Positions 35,004-48,045 of a stretch of 64,000 nucleotides of DNA are shown one piece after another. Source of the stretch: Tanypteryx hageni (taxonomy: Eukaryota > Arthropoda > Insecta > Odonata > Petaluridae). The stretch spans positions 71,930,500 through 71,994,499 of the forward strand of contig CM054113.1 of assembly GCA_028673005.1 (NCBI GenBank), read 5' to 3'. Within the stretch, counting starts at the first letter, position 1, and each line of letters opens with the position of its first letter. Under the pieces are notes generated by a model, which did no database searches, had not been told where the DNA came from, and saw only the letters and a program-made list of their open reading frames with translations. Position numbers and translations under genes: made by a program.

Positions 35004-35298
35004 CAGTTTTGGGCAAACGTTTTACGAGACGTTTGTATTTTCGAGTGCATTAGCAGTTGCAAATGCTTTCTTGGGCGTATCAGAGGTCACATAAGATATT
35101 ACTTGAGATACTGCTGGGGATCTTATTGGTAAAAATCGATAATAATATTTTGTAACGTCATCTCTTCATAGGAAAAGTTTTTCGGGCCGTAATTTTAAGT
35201 GACAAGTATGAAACTTTTTGAATTAAATTTCAAGGTCCGCTCTCATAATGGAATCGCAGGCCATATGAGGTCCCCGGGCCATAGTTTGTCCACACCTG
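35004..35298. mobile_element. Probable short hAT-like element
   Basis: The right terminus, read on the minus strand from 35298, is CAGGTGTGGACAAACTATGG followed by CCCGGGGACC, a typical hAT-like MITE end. A possible left terminus CAGTTTTGGGCAAACG at 35004 agrees with it at about 12 of 15 positions. The flanking octamers (GCCTAGCA and CCATAGAT) match poorly, so the left boundary is provisional. No coding sequence. Confidence 0.6.
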
Positions 35299-36630
35299 CC
35301 ATAGATGAAAGAATGTGACGGGAAGGTGTTTTACAGGACTGAACATACTGGAATGTAGGAAACTAATGATAACAATGGGATGAGTTTCGAACGGGTTTTA
35401 AGAATTTTTAAGTTGAAATCATAACGCGCCTTTTGTACACGCTTAAGGAGAGAGAAAATCACGCTCGTTAAATAATGATTATGGCAAACTCGACCATAAA
35501 TTGAGATAGAATGCAAGCAATTAACTTGCGCTTCGAACAATTACGGAGTCGCGGAGAACGACGGAGAGGCTAATCGAATCGCGTTTTGTAATCCCCCGCT
35601 AACTTTTTTTATGCGCATAACATTCGCCGCCACGGACATCTATATACCACGGAGAATGCGAATGTTCCGCAAGAACACGACTCTGTTATAACGGTTCCCA
35701 CCGGAGGAAAAACGCCCATAGAGGTCTCAAATAGAAAACACGATGGAAGACTTACAAGTCTTTTAGAGCCATGTGCACGAGGGTTCACACCCGGCGAGCA
35801 GTACTAGCACAGGTGGAGTTAGTTTCGTATCATTATTAGCGATCTCGGCTTAGCGCAACGAAGAATTCACGCGCTTTCGTTCGGATCGAAAAGGAAGGGA
35901 TAAAAACAAGAGAGTGGCGTCAAGTGCTTTCGCGCACCGCTGGAGTACATCACTCAGCGCGAGTTACCATCTCGAACGTTAGGTTTGCCTACCCACTTCC
36001 GAGTGAGACGTTGCGGAATATACGGCTCAATCAAGGGCAGTGAGAGGGTAACCATGGTTACGCGAGGAGCACGGACACTCTCGAGTGTCATGCATTCATT
36101 ATGGTTTCCGACGATTTTCTGCTCCCTCTTTCGGTTTATGTAGTTGAGAACCTCTTAGGCATCTTATCATTCAGAAAATTAAAAATGGGAAAATTTTGCA
36201 ATCGCATTGGTGTAATTTACTTAACATGCACGCACGCGCATACATATACATTCACTCACAAACATAACTGTACTGTTGTTCGAGAGATACGTTCTGATAC
36301 TTGAAGTTCCGTGATATCAGTGCGTCTAAATCTTAATTTTCTGACACTTTTAATATACGATTCAGAAATCATGGCTTCAGAGTAATTATTAATCGTTTAC
36401 TTTTACTAAGAACTGTATTTTATCAACAATTTTATTGCTACGTGTCCATTACAGATTCACCAGCTGGTCAGATAACAGCGTTTATCAATTTTATCCATAT
36501 ATGTATAATAGATATTACATAAATGTATATTAAATACAATTAATAATATAGACAGATAGCAATTAAATAGCATGCATTGGAAATAAGGAATAATTAGCTA
36601 CATTTTTTACGGATTAGGAAATAAGGCAAA
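35299..36630. other. No gene seen; GC-richer block at 35540-36090
   Basis: About 35540-36090 is richer in CpG than its AT-rich surroundings. It contains a short frame starting ATGGTTACGCGAGG at 36054 in a reasonable initiation context, which stops after 29 codons. It could be a promoter or first exon of a gene outside the window, but no core promoter set or splice donor is convincing. Confidence 0.35.
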
Positions 36631-36968
36631 CAGTGACAGAAAGTCATGTGGTGGCCACATCAGATTTTTCTTTAAGACCTGCGCAGCCGGCCACACTTCG
36701 TGAGCAGCGGTGGTAAGGCAGTGCGCAAAAAAAGGAGTTTAATGAAGCGCACTTGAAAAATATATAGTATTAGCTATATATATTAGTTTTAGTGTGATAG
36801 CAAAGAACGGTTTCTTTTTTTAGAAAAGGACCGCCTTTTGTTATGTTCTCTGCGATTTTTCATATTACACTTCCTGACTTGTGCGCGGCAACAGAGTGGC
36901 TGTGCGCTGAGAGAAAATAGCCGTGCGCGGCCGCGCACCCGCGCAGTTTATTGTTAGAGGGAACATTG
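36631..36968. mobile_element. Probable hAT-like miniature element
   Basis: The right end, read on the minus strand from 36968, is CAATGTTCCCTCTAAC followed by GC-rich GCGCGG blocks, a common hAT-like terminus. The left end may be CAGTGACAGAAAGTCATGTG at 36631. The segment 36639-36673 recurs inverted at 63509-63543. No matching 8-bp duplication was seen, so the pairing of the two ends is provisional. Confidence 0.55.
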
Positions 36969-38264
36969 CTTGTCTCCACTGCACGTCACCCCTATATCCA
37001 TTCTCCCGCCCTTCCAACGCAAAGACAACCACTTGAAAATAACCATCCAGAAGTTTTATTAAGATTTATAACTGTTATTAATATTCAAGTTATAAAATAA
37101 AATTAACATTTGTTAAATTCTTCAATCATTTAATTGGCAGGAAAAATATTCATTAATATTTCTAATCATGTGAAGCAATAATATATTTTGAGTAGTATTT
37201 TTCATTGGCATTTAAATTCGAAAAATCTATCTCTGCCAATCAGCGTCCGCTCCAGTTCCAAGTTGTCCGCGAATGACACTGGCCGCATTCCAAACTATAT
37301 TTTTTTCCATCGACCACGTTTCAAGAATTGGCACAGCTCAAGGAATCTGCGAGAATTTCAGAGGCTTGCGATAAATAACAAGAAAGCTCAAGTGATAATC
37401 ATGGCAATTACCGTTTTTAGCACTTAAGCTAACCATTTAGGACAGCTGATAATGAAAAACCATTCTCATGCTTTTCCACGAAAAGTCATTAGTGAAAACA
37501 ATTCCTGGTTTGCCGAAAGGGAATAGTTAATTCTACACGTCCTGCCGAGTTTGAATGTTTTAACACTTCCCTTTTTGCCTTAGCTAGAAGGTGAAGGAAT
37601 TGGAATTCGCTTTGCAATATAATAGCGTTTTTGTAAAAGGCTCCAACAAATATCGCTCACAAAGGTTGATCATTGTATTTCCTACATTACGGGCCACCAT
37701 TTATTTCCAGAGGTTACATTAGATAGCTATTTTATTTTGACGGGTATATCGCCCTTTCAGATGGTATCAAAGAAACGGGTCCATCCTATGGATTTGAGCA
37801 CGAATTCTGAACGACGTTTTAAATTCATTCTAATTACATAAGAGCAATTATTCTAATACATGTATTCTCATCGCTTAATGAAACAACGAAGCATCGATGG
37901 TGTCTTAATACTGTAAATGATGTCGTTTATTCATTACTATAGTGATTTTTTTAATCGTCTCTTTTCAGCGCTTATTTAATATGTCGCTTCAGCCGTGCAA
38001 ATAGAAGTGCGAAATGAGTTTTGCTTTACCAACCTAACCCTCTGTCGTGACACCTGCTTTTTGCAAATTTCCGCTCTTCTGGGCCGCGCTCTCTGTGTCA
38101 TGCGATTTTAACCCAAGTTTACCCTTCTCGCTCGCGAATGGCAGAGTTTGATTTTCAGCTGGATCTACCGTCTACCCTGCGTCATCAGGTGGGAATTACG
38201 GTCAGATGCAATTTTCGACGAAGAGGGTACTTAAGTCTTCTCTCGCCAATAAGGGGAAAACCTC
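36969..38264. other. No gene seen
   Basis: AT-rich. A 79-codon open frame at 37188-37427 has no domain. Confidence 0.5.
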
Positions 38265-38720
38265 TTTCCCCCTGTCTCTTTCTCTCTCGATCTCTTTTTC
38301 TATTTTTCTTTCTAGATATTTCTCTATACCGTTATTTAGTCCTCTCTCCTCTTTTATTTCTACCACTCTTTCAGCTTGTCTCTTTCCATTACTATCTTCC
38401 CTTCCCTCTCTCTCCCTCTATCTAATCTCCTCTGCTCCTTTCTCCTCTCCCTTGTTGCTACCCCTCGATCTCTGTCCTCTTCTCTCTATCTCTCTCTCTC
38501 TCAGCTTTTTTTCTTTTCACTACACCTATCCCCCTCTCTTTTTCTCTCTTCTTCTTGCTCTCCTTCCTCTCTGTCTGTCATTTTTCTCCCTCACCTTTAC
38601 CCTTTGCTATTTTTGTATCTTTCTCTCTCTCTCTCTCTCTCTCTCCATCCTTTTCCCTAAACTTTCTCTTTCTCACTTTTCCGTGTCTCCTTTTTTCTCT
38701 CCCTCTTCAACCAACCCCTA
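38265..38720. repeat. Polypyrimidine domain
   Basis: About 450 bp of C/T-rich plus strand with a clean (CT)n stretch at about 38620-38645. Four overlapping open frames are compositional only. Confidence 0.87.
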
Positions 38721-39289
38721 ACTTCGCCACATCGCGCAAACGGCCTCCCTCGACCACTCAATTTCTTCGATGGCTTTAACGTACTGTTCCGCTCCGTTAT
38801 ATTCGAAAGGGTTGAAATTGCAAGTGACTCACGGTGAAAATTGCTCCTGAAAAGGCCAAGTCGAAAGGACGGAAACAGGTCGAAGGGTGAAAGTTAGACT
38901 GTAGTGCGATAAGATATAAAGATACATTTTTGCGTGTAATGCTAGCTCGTTAATTCGGGTGAAATTGTTACGTTTCTGAGTTAGTGTGGTGTAATTTTAC
39001 GCGATTAACGTCGCCTGGGCGTGCTCTCTTGTCCTCCCTCGATAAATTTTGAATCATTTCGTCAAATTTGAGCCAGTTAGACGAAGGCAATTCGGAGATT
39101 TAACTCATTGAAATCTATGTATTTATCTCAAAATAACACGTTCACATTTTTCCAAAAATTGCCTCCTGTCATAGAAAAGAATTTTTAAGGGCGTATTATA
39201 TAGCTGGATTAAAAAAGAGTAATTATGTATTATTACAGTGCGAATGTATGATTTGCAGTTTGTTTTTTAATACTTAATAACATTTATAG
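38721..39289. other. No gene seen
   Basis: No supported feature. Confidence 0.5.
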
Positions 39290-39670
39290 GCCCACGCTAC
39301 CAAATTTGTAACATCCAAAGCTTTTCTCTTCATCTTTCCATATTATAAATTATCCTATATTAGTTTTTTTCTGTCTACCCTTTTGCATATTTGCACCCTC
39401 TATTTGGCTTATGTCAATAGAATTTCTCCTCCACGAATGTCTTCTATCTATACCTTACTATTCGAACTTAACTCCTAACTTCTTTTACCTTATATAAAAT
39501 TTCCTCATTTGTTTTTCGCTCAGTCCAAGTAATTTTCTTTAGTATACGCCATAATCACATCTCAAAAGCTTTTATCTATTCACTTCTTCTTTCCTCGAAA
39601 TACTAATATGAGTTATCTAAAATTTCTCTAATTTTTTCATGAGAAATGTTTCTTTATTAGATTAGTTTGA
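39290..39670 (-). pseudogene. Decayed LINE reverse-transcriptase C-terminal fragment
   Basis: Minus-strand reading around 39580-39490 gives KAFEM, then LWRILKKITWTERKTNEEIL with stops and a shift. It corresponds to LESFEMWTWRRMLKIKWTDR and KNDEVL of the LINE at 22704-24485 (residues about 485-510). Around 39430-39350 it gives HSWRRNSID and then IEGANMQKGRQKKTNIG. These match the GHYLRRESM and LEGKLDGKRERGRKR region (residues about 533-560). The order and spacing match, so this is an old 3' fragment of a related LINE, heavily decayed. Confidence 0.75.
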
Positions 39671-40720
39671 ATTGTACTCGCTCTGTGGGAATAGGAGACA
39701 ATTCTTAAAATCAGAGGAAGAAATAACTTTCTACCGTTTTATTTGTCTTCTAAGAAATCCACTTCCAACATTTACGTTTGTTGTAAAACGCATAAAAATC
39801 TAATGATCGTTTAAGATAAATTATTGTTAATTTAATTGAACCTTAATAAGAATATTATTTTTCACATAAATTATGCATGAATTAATTACCACAATGCCTT
39901 TCTTTACCTTAAACTCCTTTATAAACTAATGTTCATAGGCTCTAAATATATCGCTAAAACTTCTGAATTCATAAGTATTAGATAACCTTTCTCTGGCCTT
40001 CAACTATTTTCAATAAAATAAGTAATTTTTGTTCCTGATACATTCTAAAACTAAGTCTTAAACCTCCTCGTTATAAAATCTTTCACATTCGGCTTGAGTG
40101 CATTTATCGCTTCACGTTGTTAAATGCTAAATACTCATTTTTAATGCTTTATGTCATTGGCAACATTCTTTGCTATAAAAGTGAATCCGTAAAACGAAAG
40201 TCTTCCAGGAGATCGTGACTGTCCTATCATCCAACACGCGCAAGTTAACGGAAATCGCGGTAATTTAAATAACCTGCCGAAAACAAGCCGAAATCGTCGT
40301 CCGCCACCTCGAGACCTCCCATAGGCAACCATTACTTCGGATGAAGTATGGCTCGCGTGATTTTTGAGACTAGTTTATTAGGAGAGGCATGCTTAAGGCT
40401 ACTTCAGAATTTAAAATGATCGCCGCGTTTATGGGATGGGGTGATGAAGAGGAGGAGGAGGGAAGCGTCGGTGGCAGAGATCCCCTCCCACGCCCCCTCG
40501 GAAGCTCTCGCTAGCGTTCAACGCACGCCTCCCCCGGAGACTCCGATGCGATCTACCACCACTCCCACCACCCGCACCTCTGTCTCTCACTCCCTACGGA
40601 AAGGATGCTAATCTGAAAAACATCTCGAAAAACCTTCCTTCGTCCCTTCTCTCTCCTTCTTTATGCCTCGCGGCGTCTTAACGTAGAACTCCACGGCCAA
40701 CTCCAAAGCATCAGGTGCGA
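39671..40720. other. No gene seen
   Basis: AT-rich to about 40400, then GC-richer with short C-rich pieces. No supported gene. Confidence 0.5.
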
Positions 40721-41130
40721 AAAGCCAGTGCTGGTTTACTTATAGGCGTTTGTTTTCTCTTTCTCTCTCTCTCTCCGCATGTGTGCGCGCGCGAGTGTGT
40801 GCGTGTGCCGAACAGTCGGTTGTATAGGAATGGGTTTGGGTTGGATGATATTGGAGGGAGGAAGAGTGCGAGACGGGGAGAGACAGAGAAAACCATGGAA
40901 ACGGGGGGGGGGGCGATAAAATGAAATAATGGAAGTCGTAATAACGGAGGAACTGGAATGTTTCGTTCTCGTGCTTGCGTGCCTGTCCGTGTGTACGCAC
41001 GAAGTGTTTGCCCCGAAGGTTGAGATGGTTGGGGAAGGAGGTAATGGGGGGAGAGGAGGGATCAAGGGAAGGGGAGAGAGAGAAAGAGAAAAGGAGAGAA
41101 GAGGGAGCACAGACTGGAGGCCGTTCGTTT
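40721..41130. repeat. CT run, GT/GC alternating run, then purine/G-rich tract
   Basis: In order: a CT run at about 40756-40780, an alternating purine-pyrimidine stretch (TGTGTGCGCGCGCGAGTGTG) at about 40780-40805, and a purine tract at 40850-41110 with a poly(G) run near 40903-40915. Overlapping frames of up to 124 codons on both strands follow from the composition. Confidence 0.75.
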
Positions 41131-44099
41131 AAAGATGCCGAGACGTCGAAGTCTGCTCGCTCACTCGCGTTGCTTCTTCTTCGCTCATCTCTTACCGAAG
41201 AACGGGTTTTTGTTTTTTTAGCGATCCCGTGCGTGTTTGCGCTGGCGGTTTGTTCGTCGAGTTCTATAAGCGCTTGATCCGTCTTCTATTCTTTCTGTCT
41301 CGGTCGCGGCGTACAGGGGAGAACCCTTTAACCCGCTTAGTTTTATCAAAAAAAGAATAAAAAAGCGTAAGAGTGATGCACTCGAGAGGGGAAGTATAAA
41401 TCAACCGTGTTTATTAGAATTTTTCCTAATAATCTCTCAGAAGATTTAGTGGTTTAAACGTTTTTTTTTGTTTCGAGTAAGGCGGTGAATATGATAGAGC
41501 TGCATGATTCGAATATTCTATTGCCGCATTTAGTTGATATATGTTCTAAAACACAACTTTGATGGCATTCTATTATAAGAATCAAAAGTTGAAGTTTAAA
41601 ATATTATTAAAGGTGGTATAGCAACTCTGATGGAATAATATTACCCAAGCATGTCATTTTTGCTCAATACCTTGATATGAATCTTCTCGAAAAAAGGCCA
41701 GCGGTGAAGAGAACATACGTTCAGACAGACATACAAACGGAATGAATTCAATAGGCGGATTTTTTTAGGAGAAACACGTCTAAAATTCCTACGAAAGGTG
41801 GGGCCATTTTCTCTCGGCTTATTAAGGGTGATAGAGGACGACCATGTGGAGAGCATCTTTCTCTCTTTTTCTCCCGATTGCCGATAGAGGGTTACTTTTC
41901 TTCCGGCGATAGCTTTTTTTTATTGCCTCCCTCCGCCCTGTTTCGTTTCTGAGTCCGCGTTGTGCGTAAATTATTATCTTCCCCCATTCCCGAACTCGTT
42001 AATTTGCACCGTTGAATAACCTTCCCTCCGCCTAGCGAATGTTTTTATTTCTTTGTCGGCGGTGGACGGTGTGAGGTCGGTCGAATTTACGAAACTGCGT
42101 TTAAAAAAACGAGGATCTGAAAGATGTTTTGAAGCGGGAATCCGTTTGAGAGATAATTATTTTTGTTTAGAATAATTATTCGTTCATTTTTTTATTTGCT
42201 AATTTTTGCCCGCGTTAAGTCGTCGCTCTTTTTCTCTCTAAGAGTGAAGATCGGTTTCTCTTGGTGTCGGCGCCTCATGCGTTAAGTAAACGAGGGAGAT
42301 TTATACGCGTGCAATATTTCATTACCGAGTTACAGATGCTAATTCGCCGATCAAAAAAGTCACCTGTGGATTATGAATGCGTATCATTTCGAGCGCTTTC
42401 GCCGCGAAAATGATTCCCATTAAAAAAAAGATTTACGACGATTTGCCTGGTGGAAATGATTAAAACTCTTTCTTATTGAGAGAAAAGCGTTTCGAACTGT
42501 ATTAGGTCTAGGAAAAATACTCAGCTGGCACTTTCAAGGAATGCTGAATTTAAAATTATAGATCTATCGTCTATTAAGAAAACTGAACCGAGATATTCAA
42601 ATTTGCAGCTTTATTTGAATTTTTCCTATCAACAATAAAATAAGGGAATTCTTTTTATCGTATTGGAGTGATCAAATGAAAGAAAGTGTTTCAGTGAATT
42701 TCTTTCTATCGCTAATTTTTCGTACTATTCGGTTGTATATATAAACTACTGCATTATAATAATATTCCGACAAAATGAGCTGCGAGTAATGGTATTATTA
42801 GTTGGATCGATTTAAAAAAAAACTTCGCGTAACTGTGAATGAATTTGGATCTCTTCGGGGAAATAACTTTTGGAAGTTAACCCAGCCTAATTAACTTCAT
42901 TCGATATAAATAAACCCGTCCGTCTGCGAATGAGATGTTTTTGATAGCTTCATCCATTACAGCTTTATAACGGTTGTATATCATGCTTATTTTCGCCCAT
43001 CTTGATACGGCACGCTTGATTTAAAGGGTATAATTATAATTTTCTTGGAAGTCTTCCAAATATTCAGCGCAAATAACCCTACGTGTCACTTCCATCGCGA
43101 TCGAAATCATTGCGAAACTTTCATCGCCTAGAGCGAGCATAATGGGAACTCGACTTTGTTTAAATCCTAGATCGATTTCCTGTGAGACAATTTTTGCAAT
43201 GGAAGACGGCAAGATTTTATATCGCCACTTCGCGTGAAGTTCCTTGAAGTCGAATATTTGTAAATCCTAAGTGATGCAACTTTGTTTCGCATTTGCAAAA
43301 ATGTTATGTAGTTTAAAATAAACAAAATAATTCCGGTATTTCACTACGATTTTCGAGAAAACATTAAATCTTTTTGTTTATTATTTATTTTTTAGTGTAT
43401 CAATAATAATAAATCAGTGAGAACTATGTACGGTTTTTATTATCTGCTAAACAATGAAAAGCATCGTTTTAATATAGCAAAAAATAACTCGGCCATAACT
43501 ACTGTGATATTATTTTGTCAACTGAAACCCAATTGTAGTTATATGAGCAAAGCACGTCCCGGTTTGATAGTAAACTATAAAGAATATGAATAAATGACTT
43601 TATTCTGTATAGCAACAAACGAATTGATCGACCTTGTCACGAAAAACAAAAGCCGCCTCTTGTAAAACAAAGGAGAAATTAGTCTGCGAGTCGCATCACT
43701 GACATGACTAAAAGTCCATTGTCCTCGCGCCTAGGGCCATATTCGTCATAGTAACGCTTCTACGCCTTATTGATAACTCCAGATTAATCCGACAGGCTAA
43801 AAGGACTGCCAACCAACACGCAAGCATTCCCGCGCAAAACGAATTTCGCCCCGTCGAAGGACATCTAGGGGCAATATATTTTCGAAGTCGGACAGAGGGG
43901 GCAGTATAAGAAGGGAATGAAATAATTCTCTCTCCTAACCTCACCGAGAGCGAACAAGACTTTCTCTCCCTAATTATTACGTATTACTGACACGACAAAT
44001 GCCACCGGGTGCCTCCGCTGCTGCTTCTTCGGAGGCGCCACTACTGTGTGGCTGAGAGAGAGATTTATCTGGTTTGAGGGAGACCTCCCTCCCAGTACC
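41131..44099. other. No gene seen
   Basis: Mostly AT-rich with CpG-containing patches (41880-42350, 43700-43900). Only short open frames (71, 63 and 78 codons), none with a recognisable domain. No paired terminal repeats were noticed. Confidence 0.5.
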
Positions 44100-44480
44100 C
44101 AATCGAGAGGCAACTCCCTCCGCCCCCGGGGGTTGGGAAAAATGAAGGAGAGGGGGATGGGAACCGAAGAGATGCAGGATGCAGATTGCGACAAGATGTT
44201 GTTGGAAGGGCGGAGGGAGGGATAGGCAGGCCACTATTTGTGTGGGCAAAGAAGGAAGAGAAAATTCTTCAACCGAAATGACACGATATGGCTCGGGGGC
44301 AGGGCGGGTTAGGAAGGAGGAGGTGGCGGCGGAGTCAAGGAGGGCGGGGTCGAGGAGTGGGAGAAGGGGTGGGAGTGGGAGGCAAAGGGGGAATGGGAGG
44401 GGGTGGTTGATTTGGGTGGGGTCTCAAAGGAGGTGCAGGAAGGCGTTTGTAGGGTACCATAGAGAAGTTTTAGAGAGGCG
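44100..44480 (+). repeat. G-rich purine tract with quadruplex potential
   Basis: On the plus strand, G runs of three or more are dense, especially 44290-44425 (for example GGGGGCAGGGCGGG, GGGGTGGGAGTGGG, GGGAGGGGGTGG). Many overlapping four-run quadruplex patterns fit. A 131-codon open frame across it is Gly/Arg-rich and compositional. Confidence 0.82.
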
Positions 44481-47400
44481 CAGAGACAGAGGGAGAATAG
44501 GGAATTATATTAGCTACCGGTTGGGAACTATTAGCATCGGCGGTGCGGGACCAAAAGGAGAACACGTATTATGAAATGATTTATCGTCCTATTCAATCAA
44601 TGAATATCTCTGCGAGTCGAAGGATTCCATGTGGGATTGTACCGCGAGGCATAAGTCGGATGCTGTCAGACAAGTGTTGCTAACGGTATTAAGAATTAGG
44701 GGCCATTGTTCGAAGCCGCGGTAGATATTGCTCTGCCGGTTATAAGTAATGGATGGTCTTGTTTCGAGACGCCGGGTTTTTAAAATTTTAGGTGCGAAAA
44801 TAGCGGTTTATTTTTGAGCGGATTAACACCTGCGGGTTTCTGTCATTATTTTTTAAAATTTATCTCTGTTTCATTCAAATTAGTCTTAAATTTGTTAGGT
44901 TAGATTTAGTTGTTTCCGTCCTATTGTTTACGAAAATTATGTACGCGGCATCATTTATAATAAAAAATTATGAATGTCCCGGTAGATCTTCTTAATTGTC
45001 TCATTAAAGCGAAAATGTACTCATAGGCAAAATATATGTATTCTCTGTGTTCTGAGACACCTCGCTACGAATGTATTTTTGACAAAAAAATAATGGTTCG
45101 GGTTTAAATTAACTGTCACTATGAAAACTGAAAGTCGATATTTATTTGAACTCAAGTGTAATAGATTAATTTTTTTAAAAGGCATATCCAAACTCTTGGA
45201 AGAGGAACTTCAATTTTTCATCAGGACATTCAAAAGACTGACGATGTTTCTATGAAATATTAAGGTATAAAATCTTATTAGCCGGGTTCCGACTATCAAA
45301 ACGGACATGATTTGCAATGCTGCATAAAAATTATAGCATCCATAAAATAGGCAATAAATAACAAGACTCGGGATACTCAGAAATATATAAGTTAAAACGC
45401 TATAACTAACGTTTTCCGTGACTATATCGCTTTTAGGTAAACCTTAACGGCGATCGTTAAAAAAAACTTTAGATCCTCGAGGGGTTGACATGAAAGTAAT
45501 ATTCCGCGTAGTCGCGGAAACGATTTTAGAATTACACGCGGATTCCTTCGTCCATTAGTAACCATGAATCTGTTACCGAAACCGGACCCAATCAATCATT
45601 CAGACATTCCGCTTTACATGCAAACACGATACACAAGAGAAAGAGATATGGGAGGAGGGAAATATGAGATTTTTTCCTCCATTCGGCGGAAAAATGTCAA
45701 ACGGTTGCGTACGAATCGTTGCGCATGCGCTGATTGCTCATTCTGTAGTGCGAGCGCGTCGTAGAAATACCCACGGCTGCCGCTTTTCTTTTTTTATTGC
45801 TCCGGAAGTAACGGTAATCGAAGCCTGCGATCGTCTTATATATACATATACATTCAAATCTTGTAGGAGGAGAAAATATTATTTTTAAAATTATTCTTCC
45901 TGTCAATATATTTAGATAGCAGCGCAAAAATTGAATAATTCATTACAATTCAAATCACGTCAAAGCCACGTTTGAAATGGCGAATAAAAAAATCCTGACG
46001 TTTGAAACGCATATTTTCTAATCTGTTTTTTTTTGTCGTCATTTCGAGTCAGAAAGTAACCGCGAGCTGCAAGTCCATTTATATTTTCCCATAATTACAT
46101 AAAAGGTGGGGAGTATGAATATTCAGGAAATTCTCTTTCAGAACGTGCCCGCGCGTCCGAGAATGTGGGAGGCGAGACAATCTCCTTCCCTAGCTCCGCT
46201 TGGGGTAGATTTATGGCCCTTGGCGTTCACAATTGATTTAATTTTAAAATCCAACGCTTTACGATATTACGAGATTATGTTATGCTTGAAAATTTCATGG
46301 CGGCCGCATAAAAAGGTCGAATGGTGGAGAAAATCCGTCATTAAATACAAACCCCTCATCGTAAAGTGAAATTTATGAAGTTTAAAGTTATATGAGTATG
46401 TCTTTCGGAGATGTAATTGATATTGCTAGGTGATCTATAAAAAAGTTTAGAAAAATAATCAAATTTCGAAACGACTTGAGTCCTTTATCTCCTACACTTT
46501 TGCATACGGAATTTTGAGACGAACTGTTTATTTAATTCCTTACCTAATTGATTTCCAAAAGAGTGGAATATTTTTAATCTCTAATTGATTCATTAATCGT
46601 TTGAAAGTTGTAATTGCTATTAAGGAACATAGTGATTAAAATCGTAGAAGATTATTTGTTAGAGTTGATTTCTAACATAATTAAACATGCTCGCATTTAT
46701 TATCTTGCTGGATTATGAATTTTATTATATATCACAGCTAATACTATTCCTTGTAATAGCAATTTTTTTCTTTGAAAGTGGAGTAAAATGTTCAAACTAA
46801 AACGGGTTAATTGCAACTTAAACATAATAAAAACTATCCTATGCAGGTCTCCAGGTTTCTTTTCCTGGCGAGAGTGCGAAATAATTATTGCATTTTTAAC
46901 CTATGAAGATTTTATTTAGCAATTCCACCGGGCAGATATCGACATCAGCATTTAAATATACACCAGCAGTCCAAACAATTAATGTGAATACTAAAGTTAA
47001 TTATTATTTAGGTTAACACATTCGATTTTCCGGATTTACGTTAATGCAAACTATAATTATATTTTGGCATTCATATAAATATATTCTGGCTTTTTTGACA
47101 GCATGGTGAACTCGTTTTTTGTAATAAATCGTATAAAATTTTTGGAAGAAACCCAACAGAGACATTTATAGAATTTTCTTTGATCTTCTTTTTACCCTTT
47201 ACCTAATATTTATAAATTCAATTATTAACGGAATGCTTCAACGAAGAGCTGTAAAATTTTAAATGTGAATTATTTTCACTTCTTATTTTTGTTATCGGCT
47301 TATTTGCGAAAATAAATTCAGTGAATTCCATCCAGAAATTGCATCATCCTGTCGAATAAACAATTTAACAATCAAAACTAAACACACCAATGGGGTGTGT

Positions 47401-47550
47401 CGCAAGTTAAGCACAAAGAGCAAAAGCATTTAAAAATCCCGAGGTTTCGTCCGCCGAAGGGGAGGCCGCTTCTCGTTCCAGAGGTCAGCTTGACCCGACC
47501 GTTATTGTCTCCACCCCATCCACCTCCCAACCATTCATCTCCGGACAGAA
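44481..47550. other. No gene seen
   Basis: AT-rich sequence with short unrecognised open frames (up to 87 codons). No supported feature. Confidence 0.5.
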
Positions 47551-48045
47551 CATCTTAACGTTCCCTCATCCCTCCCCCCTTTAACATCGCAACGGCAAGA
47601 TAAAACCCGACCTCTCTCCCTCTCACTCTCTCGTATACCCAAAATGTCGTCGCAGGAGCAAAAGACCGTGTCACGGCCCAGAGGGAGAGCGAGCAAGGTG
47701 AAGAGAAACAGGAGGAAGGGTAAAGAAAAGGAGGAGGCGGAGGAGGACGGACGGGGGGGAATGGCGAATGATGTAAAAGAGAGGGAGGAAGAGGAGGTCG
47801 GGACCCCCCAAAGGGTGGAGAAACACAAGTCTCTCGCACTTAGGGGAAGGAGAGAAAGAGAGAGAGAGAACACAAGTTGATATCTTTCGGCGACTCAAAA
47901 GAAGTTCTCTATCTCTCTCTCTTTCTTTTTTCTCTTTGGACGGACCGTCGCACCTGGTTGAGGGAGAAAGAAGAGAGCTACGTGCAGGAGAGACGGTTTC
48001 GTGGAGTGTGAGAGATAGAGTGAGGAAGGAAGAAGAGAATGAATA
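47551..48045. repeat. Purine-rich domain with short pyrimidine patches
   Basis: C/T-rich at 47560-47640, then A/G-rich at 47655-47880 with a GAGAGAGAGAG run near 47850, a CT run at about 47905-47940, and purine-rich again to about 48045. The overlapping frames in both strands (up to 138 codons) are a compositional effect. Confidence 0.75.

Noticed and set aside
44179..44574. 131-codon Gly/Arg-rich open frame
   Set aside because: Produced by the G-rich purine tract; it looks RGG-like only because of composition.
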